NCBI RefSeq assembly: GCF_001545155.1
Contig: NZ_CP014226.1
Location: forward strand, 2,840,344-2,904,343
DNA: 64,000 nt
Source: Halomonas chromatireducens
GTDB taxonomy: Bacteria > Pseudomonadota > Gammaproteobacteria > Pseudomonadales > Halomonadaceae
Reading direction: 5' to 3'
Each line of letters opens with the position of its first letter. Within the stretch, counting starts at the first letter, position 1. Position numbers and translations under genes: made by a program. Positions 23,414-31,816 of the stretch are shown piece after piece. A model generated the notes under the pieces. It made no database searches. It worked only from the letters and a program-made list of their open reading frames with translations, and was not told where the DNA came from.

Positions 23414-24592
23414 ATGGGCAGTGCCCCCCCCCTTACCCTGCTTGGCGGCCTCTCCCCCGCCGAGTTCCTGCGCGACTACTGGCAGCGCAGGCCGCTGCTG
23501 ATCCGCGGTGCCTTTCCCGACCTTGAGTGCCCGCTGGAGCCCGACGAACTTGCCGGGCTCGCCTGCGAGGAGGGCGTCGAATCCCGCTTGGTGGAGGAGC
23601 ACGGCGCCGAAGGCCCCTGGCAGGTGAGCCACGGCCCCTTCGACGAGGCCACCTTCTCCAGGCTGCCCGAGCGCAACTGGACGCTGCTGGTGCAGGCGGT
23701 GGACCACTTCGTCCCCGAAGTGGCCGAACTGCTCGAGCACTTCGACTTCCTGCCGCGCTGGCGCCTCGACGACATCATGATCAGCTACGCCCCCCCGGGC
23801 GGTAGCGTCGGCCCTCACGTGGACCAGTACGATGTCTTCCTGCTCCAGGGCAGCGGGCAGCGTCGCTGGCAGCTGGGCGGCAAGGTCGCCGACGATGCTC
23901 CCATCCTCGACGGCATCGACCTGCGCATTCTCGAGCGCTTCTCGGTGGAGGCCGGCGCCGACTGGGTACTGGAGCCCGGCGACATGCTGTACCTGCCGCC
24001 GGCCTGGGCCCATCACGGGGTCAGCGAATCCAGCGACTGCATGACCCTCTCGGTGGGCTTTCGCGCGCCATCGGCGGACGAGGCGATCACCTCCTTTGCC
24101 GACTACCTGGGGGAGCAGTTACCCCCCTCGCTGCGCTATTCGGATGCGGGGATGACCCCACCCTCCGACCCGGCGGAACTCGACGATGCCGCTGTCGCCC
24201 GCATGCGCGCACTGATTCTCGACACGCTCGACGACCCGGCTCAACTGGCACAGTGGTTCGGTCGTGTCATGACGCAGCCCAAGTACGTCGACCAGCTCGT
24301 GCCCAGCGAGGAGCCCACCGAGGTCGAAGACCTTGTTGCTGCACTACAGGACGGCGAGGAACTGGTCCGCAGCCCTGGCTCTCGCTTCGCCTGGCGGACA
24401 GACGGCGACCGGACGACGCTCTTCGTCGATGGCGACGGCATCGACTGCCCCCTGCCGCTGGCACGCGCCCTGGCCGACATCACGCCTATCGATGCCGACC
24501 TGCTTGAACAAGAAGGCGCGGCCGCCCTGCTCGTCGCCCTGGTCGACGCGGGCAGCCTAGGCTGGGCCGAGGAATACGAGGAGGAACAATAG
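23414..24592 (+). CDS. roxA: Ribosomal oxygenase RoxA (L16 arginine 3-hydroxylase, YcfD family)
   Basis: A JmjC-fold Fe(II)/2-oxoglutarate oxygenase that hydroxylates an arginine of ribosomal protein L16 in E. coli. Seen: the metal-binding HxD pair in GSVGPHVDQYDVFLLQ with the distal His in LPPAWAHHGVSES, followed by dimerisation and C-terminal winged-helix regions. It has 392 residues from the ATG at 23414, which has GAGGA before it; ATG 23390 overlapping the previous stop would add eight residues. Location two genes after purB resembles E. coli, where ycfD is also near purB. Confidence 0.9.
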   Translation: MGSAPPLTLLGGLSPAEFLRDYWQRRPLLIRGAFPDLECPLEPDELAGLACEEGVESRLVEEHGAEGPWQVSHGPFDEATFSRLPERNWTLLVQAVDHFVPEVAELLEHFDFLPRWRLDDIMISYAPPGGSVGPHVDQYDVFLLQGSGQRRWQLGGKVADDAPILDGIDLRILERFSVEAGADWVLEPGDMLYLPPAWAHHGVSESSDCMTLSVGFRAPSADEAITSFADYLGEQLPPSLRYSDAGMTPPSDPAELDDAAVARMRALILDTLDDPAQLAQWFGRVMTQPKYVDQLVPSEEPTEVEDLVAALQDGEELVRSPGSRFAWRTDGDRTTLFVDGDGIDCPLPLARALADITPIDADLLEQEGAAALLVALVDAGSLGWAEEYEEEQ

Positions 24593-24593
24593 C

Positions 24594-25019
24594 ATGGCCG
24601 ATATCCAGATACTGGATGGCGACTGGGACCAGCTGGGGGAGGTCGCCTCCGAGATACGCCGCGTGGTGTTCATCGAAGAGCAGCAGGTGCCGTGGGAAGA
24701 GGAGTGGGACGGCCGTGACGGCGCCTGCCGCCACTTCCTCGCCCTGCGCCATGACATTCCCCTGGGCACCGCCAGGCTGCTACCCGATGGACATATCGGC
24801 CGCGTCGCCGTGCTGAGCGAGGCCCGCGGGCTGGGCATCGGCGCGGCCCTGATGGAAGCCACCATCGAGGCAGCCCGCCATCTGGGCCATGAGCAAGTGG
24901 AGCTTGCCGCCCAGACCCACGCTCTCGATTTCTATGAGCGCCTCGGCTTTACCGCCTACGGTGATGAATTCATGGATGCCGGTATTCCGCACCGCAACAT
25001 GCGCCTGGCACTGCGCTGA
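24594..25019 (+). CDS. GNAT-family N-acetyltransferase (ElaA/YjcF-like)
   Basis: Small acetyl-CoA-dependent acetyltransferase of unknown substrate. Seen: 141 residues, RRVVFIEEQQVPWEEEWDG near the start as in ElaA/YjcF proteins, PLGTARLLPDGHIGRVAVL, and the acetyl-CoA pyrophosphate loop ARGLGIGAALM (R/Q-x-x-G-x-G/A). The start is one base after the roxA stop, with GAGGAGGAACAA before it, so it is co-translated with roxA. No tail terminator was found; the 398-bp aceA leader follows. Confidence 0.85.
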   Translation: MADIQILDGDWDQLGEVASEIRRVVFIEEQQVPWEEEWDGRDGACRHFLALRHDIPLGTARLLPDGHIGRVAVLSEARGLGIGAALMEATIEAARHLGHEQVELAAQTHALDFYERLGFTAYGDEFMDAGIPHRNMRLALR

Positions 25020-25417
25020 CCTCATCATACCGGCCGGACACAGTGCCGGAATTCGACTACAGGAATCGCCCCCTCCCCGCAGCTCTTGTAGTCGAGTTAC
25101 AACCCTCTCTCCCCCCAAGTGTCAATTGCGAAACCCCCGGCTCAAGGCGCATAGTGGTACCAGGACGAAATTAAAACGAACGTTCGGTAATCGCCAAATG
25201 ATGGCTATTCCAACAGATGTTTTCTTTTCGTGATCGGTTCGACCAAGGCCGTAGAGACATCTCTTCTTCCCTGGTGGAACCTGACATCACTTCGCAGTTG
25301 CAGCATATCGCGCCCCTCCCGGCGAGATGCCGCAAGCGAGCGATCGACAAGGCAGCGATACGCCTCATACGGCAGTCGAGGCCGATCACTACACCTCTGA
25401 TCGGAAGGATGGTACCC
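25020..25417. promoter_or_regulatory. Structured regulatory region upstream of aceA
   Basis: This 398-bp gene-free gap holds three separate elements. TCGACTACA (25053-25061) is repeated inverted as TGTAGTCGA (25087-25095). CGAACGTTCG (25177-25186) is a 10-bp perfect palindrome in an A/T-rich setting. A long imperfect hairpin of about 21 pairs runs from 25230 to 25290, closing on AGAGA-CA-TCTCT. A weak sigma-70-like pair (TTGCGA ... CATAGT) is visible near 25127-25156. If transcription starts there, the hairpin is in the aceA 5' leader, 127 nt before the ATG. No riboswitch class was recognised. Confidence 0.55.
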
Positions 25418-27013
25418 ATGTCCTACAAAGACGACATCAAGGCTCTGGCTCAACTGCGCGAAGCCCAGCAAGGCAAGTGGGCGAGCATCAGCCCCGAGAA
25501 CGTGGCCCGGATGCGTGCTCAGAACCGTTTCCAGACCGGCCTGGACATCGCCCGCTACACCGCCAAGATCATGCGCGAGGACATGGCCGCCTATGACGCT
25601 GACACCGCTCAGTACACCCAGTCCCTGGGTTGCTGGCACGGTTTCATTGGCCAGCAGAAGCTGATCTCCATCAAGAAGCACTTTGGCACTACAAAGCGCC
25701 GCTATCTCTACCTCTCCGGCTGGATGGTCGCCGCCCTGCGCAGCGAATTCGGCCCGCTGCCCGACCAGTCCATGCACGAGAAGACCACCGTGTCGGGCCT
25801 GATCGAAGAGCTCTATACCTTCCTGCGTCAGGCCGATGCATGGGAGCTGAACCACCTGTTCCGCGATCTGGAAGAGGCCCAGAAGGCCGAGGACAAAGCC
25901 CGCGCCGACGAGCTGATCGCCAAGATCGACAATCACGAAACCCACGTCGTGCCGATCATCGCCGATATCGACGCCGGTTTCGGCAACGCCGAGGCGACCT
26001 ATCTGCTGGCCAAGCAGATGATCGAGGCCGGTGCCTGCTGCATCCAGATCGAGAACCAGGTCTCCGACGAGAAGCAGTGCGGTCATCAGGACGGCAAGGT
26101 CACCGTGCCCCATGAAGACTTCCTGGCCAAGATCAACGCCGTGCGCTATGCCTTCCTGGAGCTCGGCGTCGAGGACGGCGTCATCGTCGCCCGTACCGAC
26201 TCCCTGGGTGCCGGCCTGACCCAGAAGATTGCCGTGACCAAGGAGCCGGGTGACCTGGGCGACCAGTACAACAGCTTCCTGGACGGCGACGAGATCACCT
26301 CGGCTTCCGACATCGACAACGGCGACGTGGTCATCAAGCAGAACGGCAAGCTGGTCAAGGTCAAGCGCCTGGCCTCAGGCCTGTTCCAGTTCAAGCCGGG
26401 GACCGGTGAGGACCGCGTGGTGCTGGACTGTATCACCAGCCTGCAGAACGGCGCCGACCTGCTGTGGATCGAGACCGAGAAGCCCCACGTCGGCCAGATC
26501 GCCGCCATGGTCAACCGCATCCGTGCGGAAGTACCGGATGCCAAGTTGGTCTACAACAACTCGCCCTCCTTCAACTGGACCCTGAACTTCCGCCAGCAGG
26601 TATTCGATGCCTGGGAGAAGGAAGGCAAGGACCTGTCGGCCTACGATCGCGCCAGCCTGATGAGCGCCGAGTACGACGACACCGAGCTTGGCAAGCTGGC
26701 CGACGAGTGGACCCGCAACTTCCAGCGTGACGCCGCACGGGAAGCCGGTATCTTCCACCACCTGATCACCCTGCCGACCTACCACACCGCGGCCCTGTCC
26801 ACCGACAACCTGGCCAAGGGCTATTTCGGCGACGAGGGCATGCTGGCCTACGTGGCGGGCGTACAGCGCCGCGAGATCCGCGAGGGCATCGCCACCGTCA
26901 AGCACCAGGACATGGCTGGCTCCAACATCGGCGACGACCACAAGGAGTTCTTCCACGGCGAAGCAGCACTGAAGGCTGGTGGCAAGGACAACACCATGAA
27001 TCAGTTCGGCTGA
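25418..27013 (+). CDS. aceA: Isocitrate lyase (long Pseudomonas-type)
   Basis: Cleaves isocitrate to glyoxylate and succinate, opening the glyoxylate shunt against the two isocitrate dehydrogenases encoded 12-15 kb away. Seen: 531 residues, the length of the Pseudomonas subclass rather than the ~434 of E. coli; the catalytic Cys motif reads DEKQCGHQDGK (KKCGH in many other isocitrate lyases), with IIADIDAGFGNAEATYLL for Mg and substrate binding. The ATG at 25418 begins MSYKDDIKAL and follows GGAAGG; the frame is open further upstream into non-conserved leader sequence. A strong terminator follows. Malate synthase is not in the window. Confidence 0.96.
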   Translation: MSYKDDIKALAQLREAQQGKWASISPENVARMRAQNRFQTGLDIARYTAKIMREDMAAYDADTAQYTQSLGCWHGFIGQQKLISIKKHFGTTKRRYLYLSGWMVAALRSEFGPLPDQSMHEKTTVSGLIEELYTFLRQADAWELNHLFRDLEEAQKAEDKARADELIAKIDNHETHVVPIIADIDAGFGNAEATYLLAKQMIEAGACCIQIENQVSDEKQCGHQDGKVTVPHEDFLAKINAVRYAFLELGVEDGVIVARTDSLGAGLTQKIAVTKEPGDLGDQYNSFLDGDEITSASDIDNGDVVIKQNGKLVKVKRLASGLFQFKPGTGEDRVVLDCITSLQNGADLLWIETEKPHVGQIAAMVNRIRAEVPDAKLVYNNSPSFNWTLNFRQQVFDAWEKEGKDLSAYDRASLMSAEYDDTELGKLADEWTRNFQRDAAREAGIFHHLITLPTYHTAALSTDNLAKGYFGDEGMLAYVAGVQRREIREGIATVKHQDMAGSNIGDDHKEFFHGEAALKAGGKDNTMNQFG

Positions 27014-27045
27014 TCACCCTTTGCAGTAGAACGACTGGAACCCTT

Positions 27046-27070
27046 GGGAGGCCTCGCGCCTCCCTTTTTT
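27046..27070 (+). terminator. Rho-independent terminator of aceA
   Basis: GGGAGGC and GCCTCCC form a 7-bp stem around CTCGC and are followed by six Ts, 33 bp after the aceA stop. Confidence 0.88.
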
Positions 27071-27148
27071 GTGGGTGGCAGCCATCTTCATGGCGACTAC
27101 CCTTGATTACATCAGGCAAACTTGCACATTGTTTGACCGCTTCCTCTC

Positions 27149-27154
27149 TATACT
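27149..27154 (+). promoter_or_regulatory. Putative -10 of the SlyB-like lipoprotein gene
   Basis: TATACT in a leader with several weak -35 candidates (ACATTG at 17-bp spacing is the best). It would give a ~135-nt untranslated leader. The rest of the 27071-27292 gap shows no gene. Confidence 0.4.
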
Positions 27155-27292
27155 ACAAGGCACTAGAACAGCTCATACTGGTCAAAGGATCGATGACTGG
27201 GTAAGCTAGTTAGCAAACAGCGTTTCCATAACAAGGCGGTATCGAGAACGGGCAGGAAAGCCCCCACCGTGCTGCTCCCCAGGAGGTTTTTC

Positions 27293-27760
27293 ATGAAGCG
27301 TCTTCTTCCCGTACTGGCCCTTGGCGCGTTGACCCTGGCGGGCTGTGCCAATACCGCTCCCATGGGCGGCGACGTCTACCGGGGCAGCCAGGCACAGACC
27401 AGCCAGACCGTGACATTCGGCACCATCACCGCCCTGCGCCAGGTCCAGATTCAGGCTGACAGTCGCCTGGGCGGGGCCATCGGCACCGGTGGCGGCGCCG
27501 TGGTCGGTGGCCTGCTGGGCAGCCAGGTAGGCGGCGGCTCCGGCCGACAGCTCGCCACCGTTGCCGGCGCACTTGGCGGTGCGGTGGCCGGCACCGCGGT
27601 GGAGGAGTCCGCCAACCGGGTTCGCGCCTGGGAGATGGAGATCCGTCGTGACGATGGCCAGAACATCGTCGTGGTACAGAAGGCCGATCGGCAGTTCCAG
27701 ACCGGACAGCGCGTGCGCATGATCGGTAGCGGTGCCAACGTCAGCGTGGCGCCATACTGA
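27293..27760 (+). CDS. SlyB/PcpB-type glycine-zipper outer-membrane lipoprotein
   Basis: Small outer-membrane lipoprotein of the SlyB (17-kDa antigen) group; SlyB proteins are induced by envelope stress and low magnesium in enterics. Seen: a lipoprotein signal with lipobox LAGC near residue 18, a glycine-zipper double-helix region rich in GGAIGTGGGAVVGGLLGS at about 62-100, and the C-terminal MEIRRDDGQNIVVVQKAD strand region. The ATG at 27293 has AGGAGGT before it. At 155 residues it matches E. coli SlyB. Its role here is inferred from the family. Confidence 0.88.
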   Translation: MKRLLPVLALGALTLAGCANTAPMGGDVYRGSQAQTSQTVTFGTITALRQVQIQADSRLGGAIGTGGGAVVGGLLGSQVGGGSGRQLATVAGALGGAVAGTAVEESANRVRAWEMEIRRDDGQNIVVVQKADRQFQTGQRVRMIGSGANVSVAPY

Positions 27761-27805
27761 GCGACGCCACGCCTGGGAGCCGATGGCGACTTCGGCCCCA
27801 CCAAC

Positions 27806-27839
27806 CAGAAGGCCCGCGGCATTTGCCGCGGGCCTTCTG
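27806..27839. terminator. Bidirectional terminator
   Basis: A perfect 15-bp stem with an ATTT loop between the convergent lipoprotein and membrane-protein genes. Flanking T-rich sequence (TCTTTC on plus, TTGG on minus) favours the plus direction. Confidence 0.78.
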
Positions 27840-27868
27840 TCTTTCAGTATGCTGTCAAGTGGCTCGGC

Positions 27869-28153
27869 TCAGTGGAAGTTGGCCCTGCCCATCGCCCAGC
27901 AGACGACTTTCTTGGCGATCAGCGCCAGAATTGCGATCACGATCACCGTCAGCAGCATGTCGACCGGACGCACCAGGGTGGTCGCGCCCAGGATCGCAAG
28001 CGCCACGCTCCAGATCCAGCGGTTCTCGTCGCCGCTCTTGATGATGCGAGGCAGCACCTTGTTCAGGCCAGCGCTGACGGAGTCATCCCACTGCTTGATA
28101 CTGAAGAACAGGATAAGGGCAAAGGCGATCAACCAGATCACGATTTCGGTCAT
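27869..28153 (-). CDS. Small hydrophobic membrane protein of unknown function
   Basis: A 94-residue protein not recognised by family. Seen: an N-terminal membrane helix (about 4-18), an amphipathic charged middle (KSGDENRWIW), then two strongly hydrophobic segments at about 50-64 and 67-83, giving two or three membrane passes. The ATG at 28153 has TGGAGC upstream; the open frame to 28237 is less likely. It is flanked by a terminator and by the divergent slyD, so it is a single-gene unit. No function is proposed. Confidence 0.7.
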   Translation of the reverse strand: MTEIVIWLIAFALILFFSIKQWDDSVSAGLNKVLPRIIKSGDENRWIWSVALAILGATTLVRPVDMLLTVIVIAILALIAKKVVCWAMGRANFH

Positions 28154-28360
28154 GCGACGTGCTCCACGGAAGGTTGGTGTAGGGTCCGAAAAAAGGAATC
28201 CCGCTAGGGTAGCCTCGGTTCCTTGAGTACGCAACACGCCAAATGGCGTGAATGCTGTTCAGGATACTGTGCGAGATCCTGAAAATTGTCCCGCCCCCCT
28301 GACAGCCCGGGGATGGCGCGTTACCATGGTTCGTACATGCACTCACCGAAAGGTTAATCA

Positions 28361-28843
28361 ATGCAGATTGCGCAGAACTCTGTTGTCGCGTTCCACTACA
28401 CCCTGACCAATGATGCAGGTGAGGTGCTGGACAGCTCGGAAGGTCGCGAGCCGCTGACTTACCTCCATGGCGCCGGCAATATCATTCCCGGTCTGGAGAA
28501 GGGGCTGGAGGGTCGCGAGAGCGGCGAGAAACTCAATGTCACCGTTGCCCCGGAAGAAGGCTACGGCGAAGTGCAGCCGCAGCTGGTTCAGGAAGTGCCG
28601 CGTGATGCCTTCCAGGGTGTCGAGGCCGTGGAGCCGGGCATGCAGTTCCAGGCTCAGACCCAGGGCGGCCCGCTGATGGTTACCGTGACCAAGATCGAAG
28701 GCGATACCGTCACCGTCGATGGCAACCACCCGTTGGCCGGCCAGAAGCTGAACTTCGACGTCGAGATCGCCGACGTGCGTGAGGCCAGCCAGGAAGAGAT
28801 CGAGCACGGTCACGTGCATGGCGAAGGCGGCGTCGAGCACTGA
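28361..28843 (+). CDS. slyD: FKBP-type peptidyl-prolyl isomerase SlyD
   Basis: Prolyl isomerase and chaperone; the E. coli protein also delivers nickel. Seen: the FKBP half-barrels (VVAFHYTLTNDAGEVLDSS and PLTYLHGAGNIIPGLEKGLEG), the insert-in-flap chaperone domain at about 70-125, and a short His-rich tail (HGHVHGEGGVEH). The tail is far shorter than the long His/Cys metal tail of E. coli SlyD, so nickel storage capacity is probably low. 160 residues; GAAAGG lies just before the ATG. Confidence 0.93.
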   Translation: MQIAQNSVVAFHYTLTNDAGEVLDSSEGREPLTYLHGAGNIIPGLEKGLEGRESGEKLNVTVAPEEGYGEVQPQLVQEVPRDAFQGVEAVEPGMQFQAQTQGGPLMVTVTKIEGDTVTVDGNHPLAGQKLNFDVEIADVREASQEEIEHGHVHGEGGVEH

Positions 28844-28891
28844 GCCGACTTCACCAGCGCGGGCCGCTATAGCACGCAGCTTTGCTGATAG

Positions 28892-28921
28892 CGAAGGGGC
28901 AGCCCCACGGCTGCCCCTTCG
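28892..28921. terminator. Bidirectional terminator between slyD and the phosphatidyltransferase gene
   Basis: A perfect 13-bp stem (CGAAGGGGCAGCC and complement) with a CCAC loop. It abuts the stop codon of the minus-strand gene. Surrounding T-tracts are short. Confidence 0.7.
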
Positions 28922-29554
28922 TCATTCCTGGCCGGGTGATCGGAGCGCCACCAGGGTCCGGTAACCGCCCCACAGCCGCGTGGCGGTCGTCACCAGGCAC
29001 GCCATGGCAAAGAGCGTGGCCAGCAGCGCAAAGTGAGTCGGAAAGAGGCAGAAGAGGACGAAAGCCAGAACCGTCTCGGTACCTTCGGTCAGCCCGTGCA
29101 GATAGTAGAAGGCCTTCTGCTGGAACCTTGGCCGCTCCAGTCCGTGGCGAGTCGCCATGATGGCAAAGGCCAGGAAGGAGGTTCCGGTGCCGATAAAGGC
29201 GAACAGCAGAAATGCCGCTGCCAGGGCGTTGGCCTCCGGATCGGCCAGGGCAAATCCCAGCACCACGGCAGCGTAGAAGACGAAGTCGAGGCCGATATCG
29301 AGAAACCCACCGGCATCGCTTTCCTGCCCCGTCATCCGTGCCAGGGCGCCGTCCAGCCCATCGCCCAGGCGATTGAGCAATATGACCACCAGCGCCGGCA
29401 GATACCACTCCAAGATCAACAGCGGCAACGCCAGCATGCCGACCAGGAAAGCCCATAGCGTTACCTGATCGGGGCGAATCCGACGCCTTGCCAGCCTCGC
29501 AGCCAGGCGGTTCAAGGGTCCTTGAGCCAAAGGCATGGTCCAGCGATCCAGCAT
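28922..29554 (-). CDS. CDP-alcohol phosphatidyltransferase family membrane enzyme
   Basis: Integral-membrane enzyme that joins a CDP-linked moiety to an alcohol acceptor in phospholipid synthesis; the acceptor is not determinable. Seen: 210 residues, about six membrane helices, and the full CDP-alcohol motif DGx2ARx8Gx3Dx3D, here DGALARMTGQ...GGFLDIGLD at about 68-90, with all catalytic Asp and Gly present. Its start lies one base beyond the stop of the upstream TVP38-oxidoreductase gene, so the two are translationally coupled. Not an obvious PgsA or PssA by length or context. Confidence 0.87.
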   Translation of the reverse strand: MLDRWTMPLAQGPLNRLAARLARRRIRPDQVTLWAFLVGMLALPLLILEWYLPALVVILLNRLGDGLDGALARMTGQESDAGGFLDIGLDFVFYAAVVLGFALADPEANALAAAFLLFAFIGTGTSFLAFAIMATRHGLERPRFQQKAFYYLHGLTEGTETVLAFVLFCLFPTHFALLATLFAMACLVTTATRLWGGYRTLVALRSPGQE

Positions 29555-29555
29555 C

Positions 29556-31796
29556 TCAGCTCCTCATGTCCCGAGTTTCGTTCTCGGCCTGCCGTGGTGC
29601 CACCGGCGTTCGCGCCCCTGCCGAGTCACTCCGCCGCCAGGCGAAATAACGCTCAAGCCAGCCCAGCACCCGCTCCGGCTTGTGGGCATTCTTCCACACC
29701 CCGGCGCTGGCCTTGGCCGCCTCCGACCAGGTGGGATAGGGATGCACCGTTCCCAGCAGCTTGTTAAGGCCGATCCCGTGCGTCATCGCCAGGGTGAACT
29801 CCGCCAGCAGTTCACCGGCCCCATGCCCCACCACCGTGGCGCCAAGGATACGATCCTTGCCCGGCACCGTGAGAACCTTGACGAAGCCTTCCGTCAACCC
29901 TTCGGTAATGGCCCGATCCAGCTCGGAGAGGTCATAGCGCGTCACCTCAAACTCGGTGCCCTGCGCCCTCGCCTCCTTCTCGCTGAGCCCCACCCGTGCC
30001 ACCTCCGGATCGGTATAGGTGACGGCCGGCAGCGCCCGGTAGCTGACCCGGAAGCGCTTGAACTCACCGAACAGGGCATTGACCGTGGCGTGCCAGGCCT
30101 GGTGAGCGCTGGCATGGGTCAACTGGAAGGGGCCGGCAACGTCGCCACAGGCCCAGACATTGGGCAGCACACTCTGCAGGCTCTCATCCACCGCCAGGGT
30201 ACCATCCTTGCGGGTTTCCACCCCCAACGCCTCCAGGCCCATCCCCGCCACATTGGCCGCTCGCCCCACCGCTACCAGGAGCTCGTCGAAGTCGAGCCGC
30301 TCGGTCAACGTCTCGCCTGTCGAGCTCTCTCGCTCGACCACCAGCACGTGGCCCCCCTGCTGGCCGGCACCCGCCTCCACCCGGACAGCCCGGGTGTCGA
30401 GCCACAGTGACAGGCCTTCGGCCTCGAGCCGCTGACGCAGCGCCGCAGCGGTGTCAACATCTTCCCTCGGCAGCAGCTGGCTGCCCATCTCGACCAGGCT
30501 CACCTGGCTGCCCAGGCGGGCGAAGCTCTGTCCCAGCTCACAGCCGATAGGCCCGCCCCCCAGCACGACGAGGCGGCCAGGCAGGGTCTCGAGTTGCCAC
30601 AGGTTGTCCGAGGTCAGCACCTCGATATCGCCAAGCCCTGGGAGGTCGGGCACCCGAGGACGCGCCCCGCTGGCGATGATCACATGGCGGGTAGTGAGCA
30701 CCCGCTCTCCCTCCTCGCCCGTGACCTGCACCCGCCATGGGTCCAGCAGGCAGGCCTCGCCGGCAATCACCTCGACTCCCAGCCCCTCGTAGCGTTCACG
30801 ACTGTCGTGGGGCTCCACCTCGCGAATGGCATGATGGACATGCCCCATCACTTGCGTGAAATCCACCCGTGGTTCTCCAGCATGAATACCGTACCGTGCT
30901 GACTCACGCACTTCACTGGCGACACGGGCCGCGCGGATCAACGCCTTGGAGGGCACGCAGCCGGTATTCAAGCAGTCGCCGCCAAGCCTGTCGCGCCCCA
31001 CCAGTACGCCCCGCGCCTTGCCCGCCGCCGCGATATAGTTTGCCACCAGGCCCGCGGAGCCGCCGCCGATGACCACGATGTCATGATCGAAGTGCGCCGG
31101 ACGGTCGTAGCGGCTCGCCAGCCGGCGACGCTTGGCAACGGCCACCACCCCCCGCGCCAGCCAGGGGAAGAGGCCGATGAGCACGAAGGAGCCAAGCAGG
31201 CCCGGCGACAGGATGCCGGAGAGGCTCTCCAGGTTGCCCAGTTCCCGGCCGGCATTCACGAATACCGCCGTGCCCGGCAGCATGCCAAGCTGACTGACCC
31301 AGTAGAAGGTCCACAGCCGCATCCGCGTCAGCCCCATCACCAGGTTGATGACAAAGAAGGGAAACAGCGGAATCAGGCGCAGCGTGAACAGATAGAAGGC
31401 GCCCTCACGTCGAATACCGGCATTGATGCGCTCGAGCTGCGGGGCGAAGCGTTTTTCCAGGGGGCCGCGGGCCAGGGTCCGGGCCAGCGCCGCCGCCAGG
31501 GTGGCGCCGATGGTGCTGGCGAAGGAGATGATCAGCAGGCCCCAGCCGAGGCCGAAAAGCGCCCCGCCGAGTACCGTGAGCAGGGTGGCACCGGGCAACG
31601 ATAGCCCTGCCATTACCACATAGAGCACGAAGAAGCCCCCAATGACGGTGACAGGGTCATCGGCCAGCCACGCATGGAAGCGGGCCTGTTCGGCCTTGAG
31701 GTTCTCAAGGGTCAGGAAGTCAGCTGCCCCGCTGAGAAAAAAAGCCCCTACCCCCAGGACGATCAGTGCCACCAGTATCAGACGTCGCTTTGCCAC
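29556..31796 (-). CDS. TVP38/TMEM64 membrane domain fused to a pyridine-nucleotide disulfide oxidoreductase
   Basis: A two-part protein of 746 residues. Residues ~1-225 form a DedA/TVP38-type membrane domain (SLPGATLLTVLGGALFG motif, about six helices). Residues ~235-715 are a mercuric-reductase/lipoamide-dehydrogenase-like flavoenzyme: FAD-binding VVIGGGSAGLVA, redox pair in GGDCLNTGCVPSKAL, NAD-binding VVLGGGPIGCELG, second FAD motif VWACGDVAGP and a C-terminal HPYPTWSEA His-Glu. No HMA domain or C-terminal Cys pair for mercury is present. The GTG at 31796 has GGGAG 8 nt before it; another GTG at 31805 is possible. Electron acceptor and membrane substrate are unknown. Confidence 0.88.
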   Translation of the reverse strand: MAKRRLILVALIVLGVGAFFLSGAADFLTLENLKAEQARFHAWLADDPVTVIGGFFVLYVVMAGLSLPGATLLTVLGGALFGLGWGLLIISFASTIGATLAAALARTLARGPLEKRFAPQLERINAGIRREGAFYLFTLRLIPLFPFFVINLVMGLTRMRLWTFYWVSQLGMLPGTAVFVNAGRELGNLESLSGILSPGLLGSFVLIGLFPWLARGVVAVAKRRRLASRYDRPAHFDHDIVVIGGGSAGLVANYIAAAGKARGVLVGRDRLGGDCLNTGCVPSKALIRAARVASEVRESARYGIHAGEPRVDFTQVMGHVHHAIREVEPHDSRERYEGLGVEVIAGEACLLDPWRVQVTGEEGERVLTTRHVIIASGARPRVPDLPGLGDIEVLTSDNLWQLETLPGRLVVLGGGPIGCELGQSFARLGSQVSLVEMGSQLLPREDVDTAAALRQRLEAEGLSLWLDTRAVRVEAGAGQQGGHVLVVERESSTGETLTERLDFDELLVAVGRAANVAGMGLEALGVETRKDGTLAVDESLQSVLPNVWACGDVAGPFQLTHASAHQAWHATVNALFGEFKRFRVSYRALPAVTYTDPEVARVGLSEKEARAQGTEFEVTRYDLSELDRAITEGLTEGFVKVLTVPGKDRILGATVVGHGAGELLAEFTLAMTHGIGLNKLLGTVHPYPTWSEAAKASAGVWKNAHKPERVLGWLERYFAWRRSDSAGARTPVAPRQAENETRDMRS

Positions 31797-31816
31797 CTGC
31801 TCCACTCCCTTGATTC

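Noticed and set aside
25217..25417. N-terminal extension of aceA into its leader
   Set aside because: The frame stays open, but the conserved protein begins at MSYKDDIKAL with a good ribosome site; the upstream part is the translated hairpin.
29556..31796. Mercuric reductase
   Set aside because: The flavoenzyme half resembles MerA, but the HMA domain and the C-terminal Cys pair needed for mercury are absent, and no mer genes are near.
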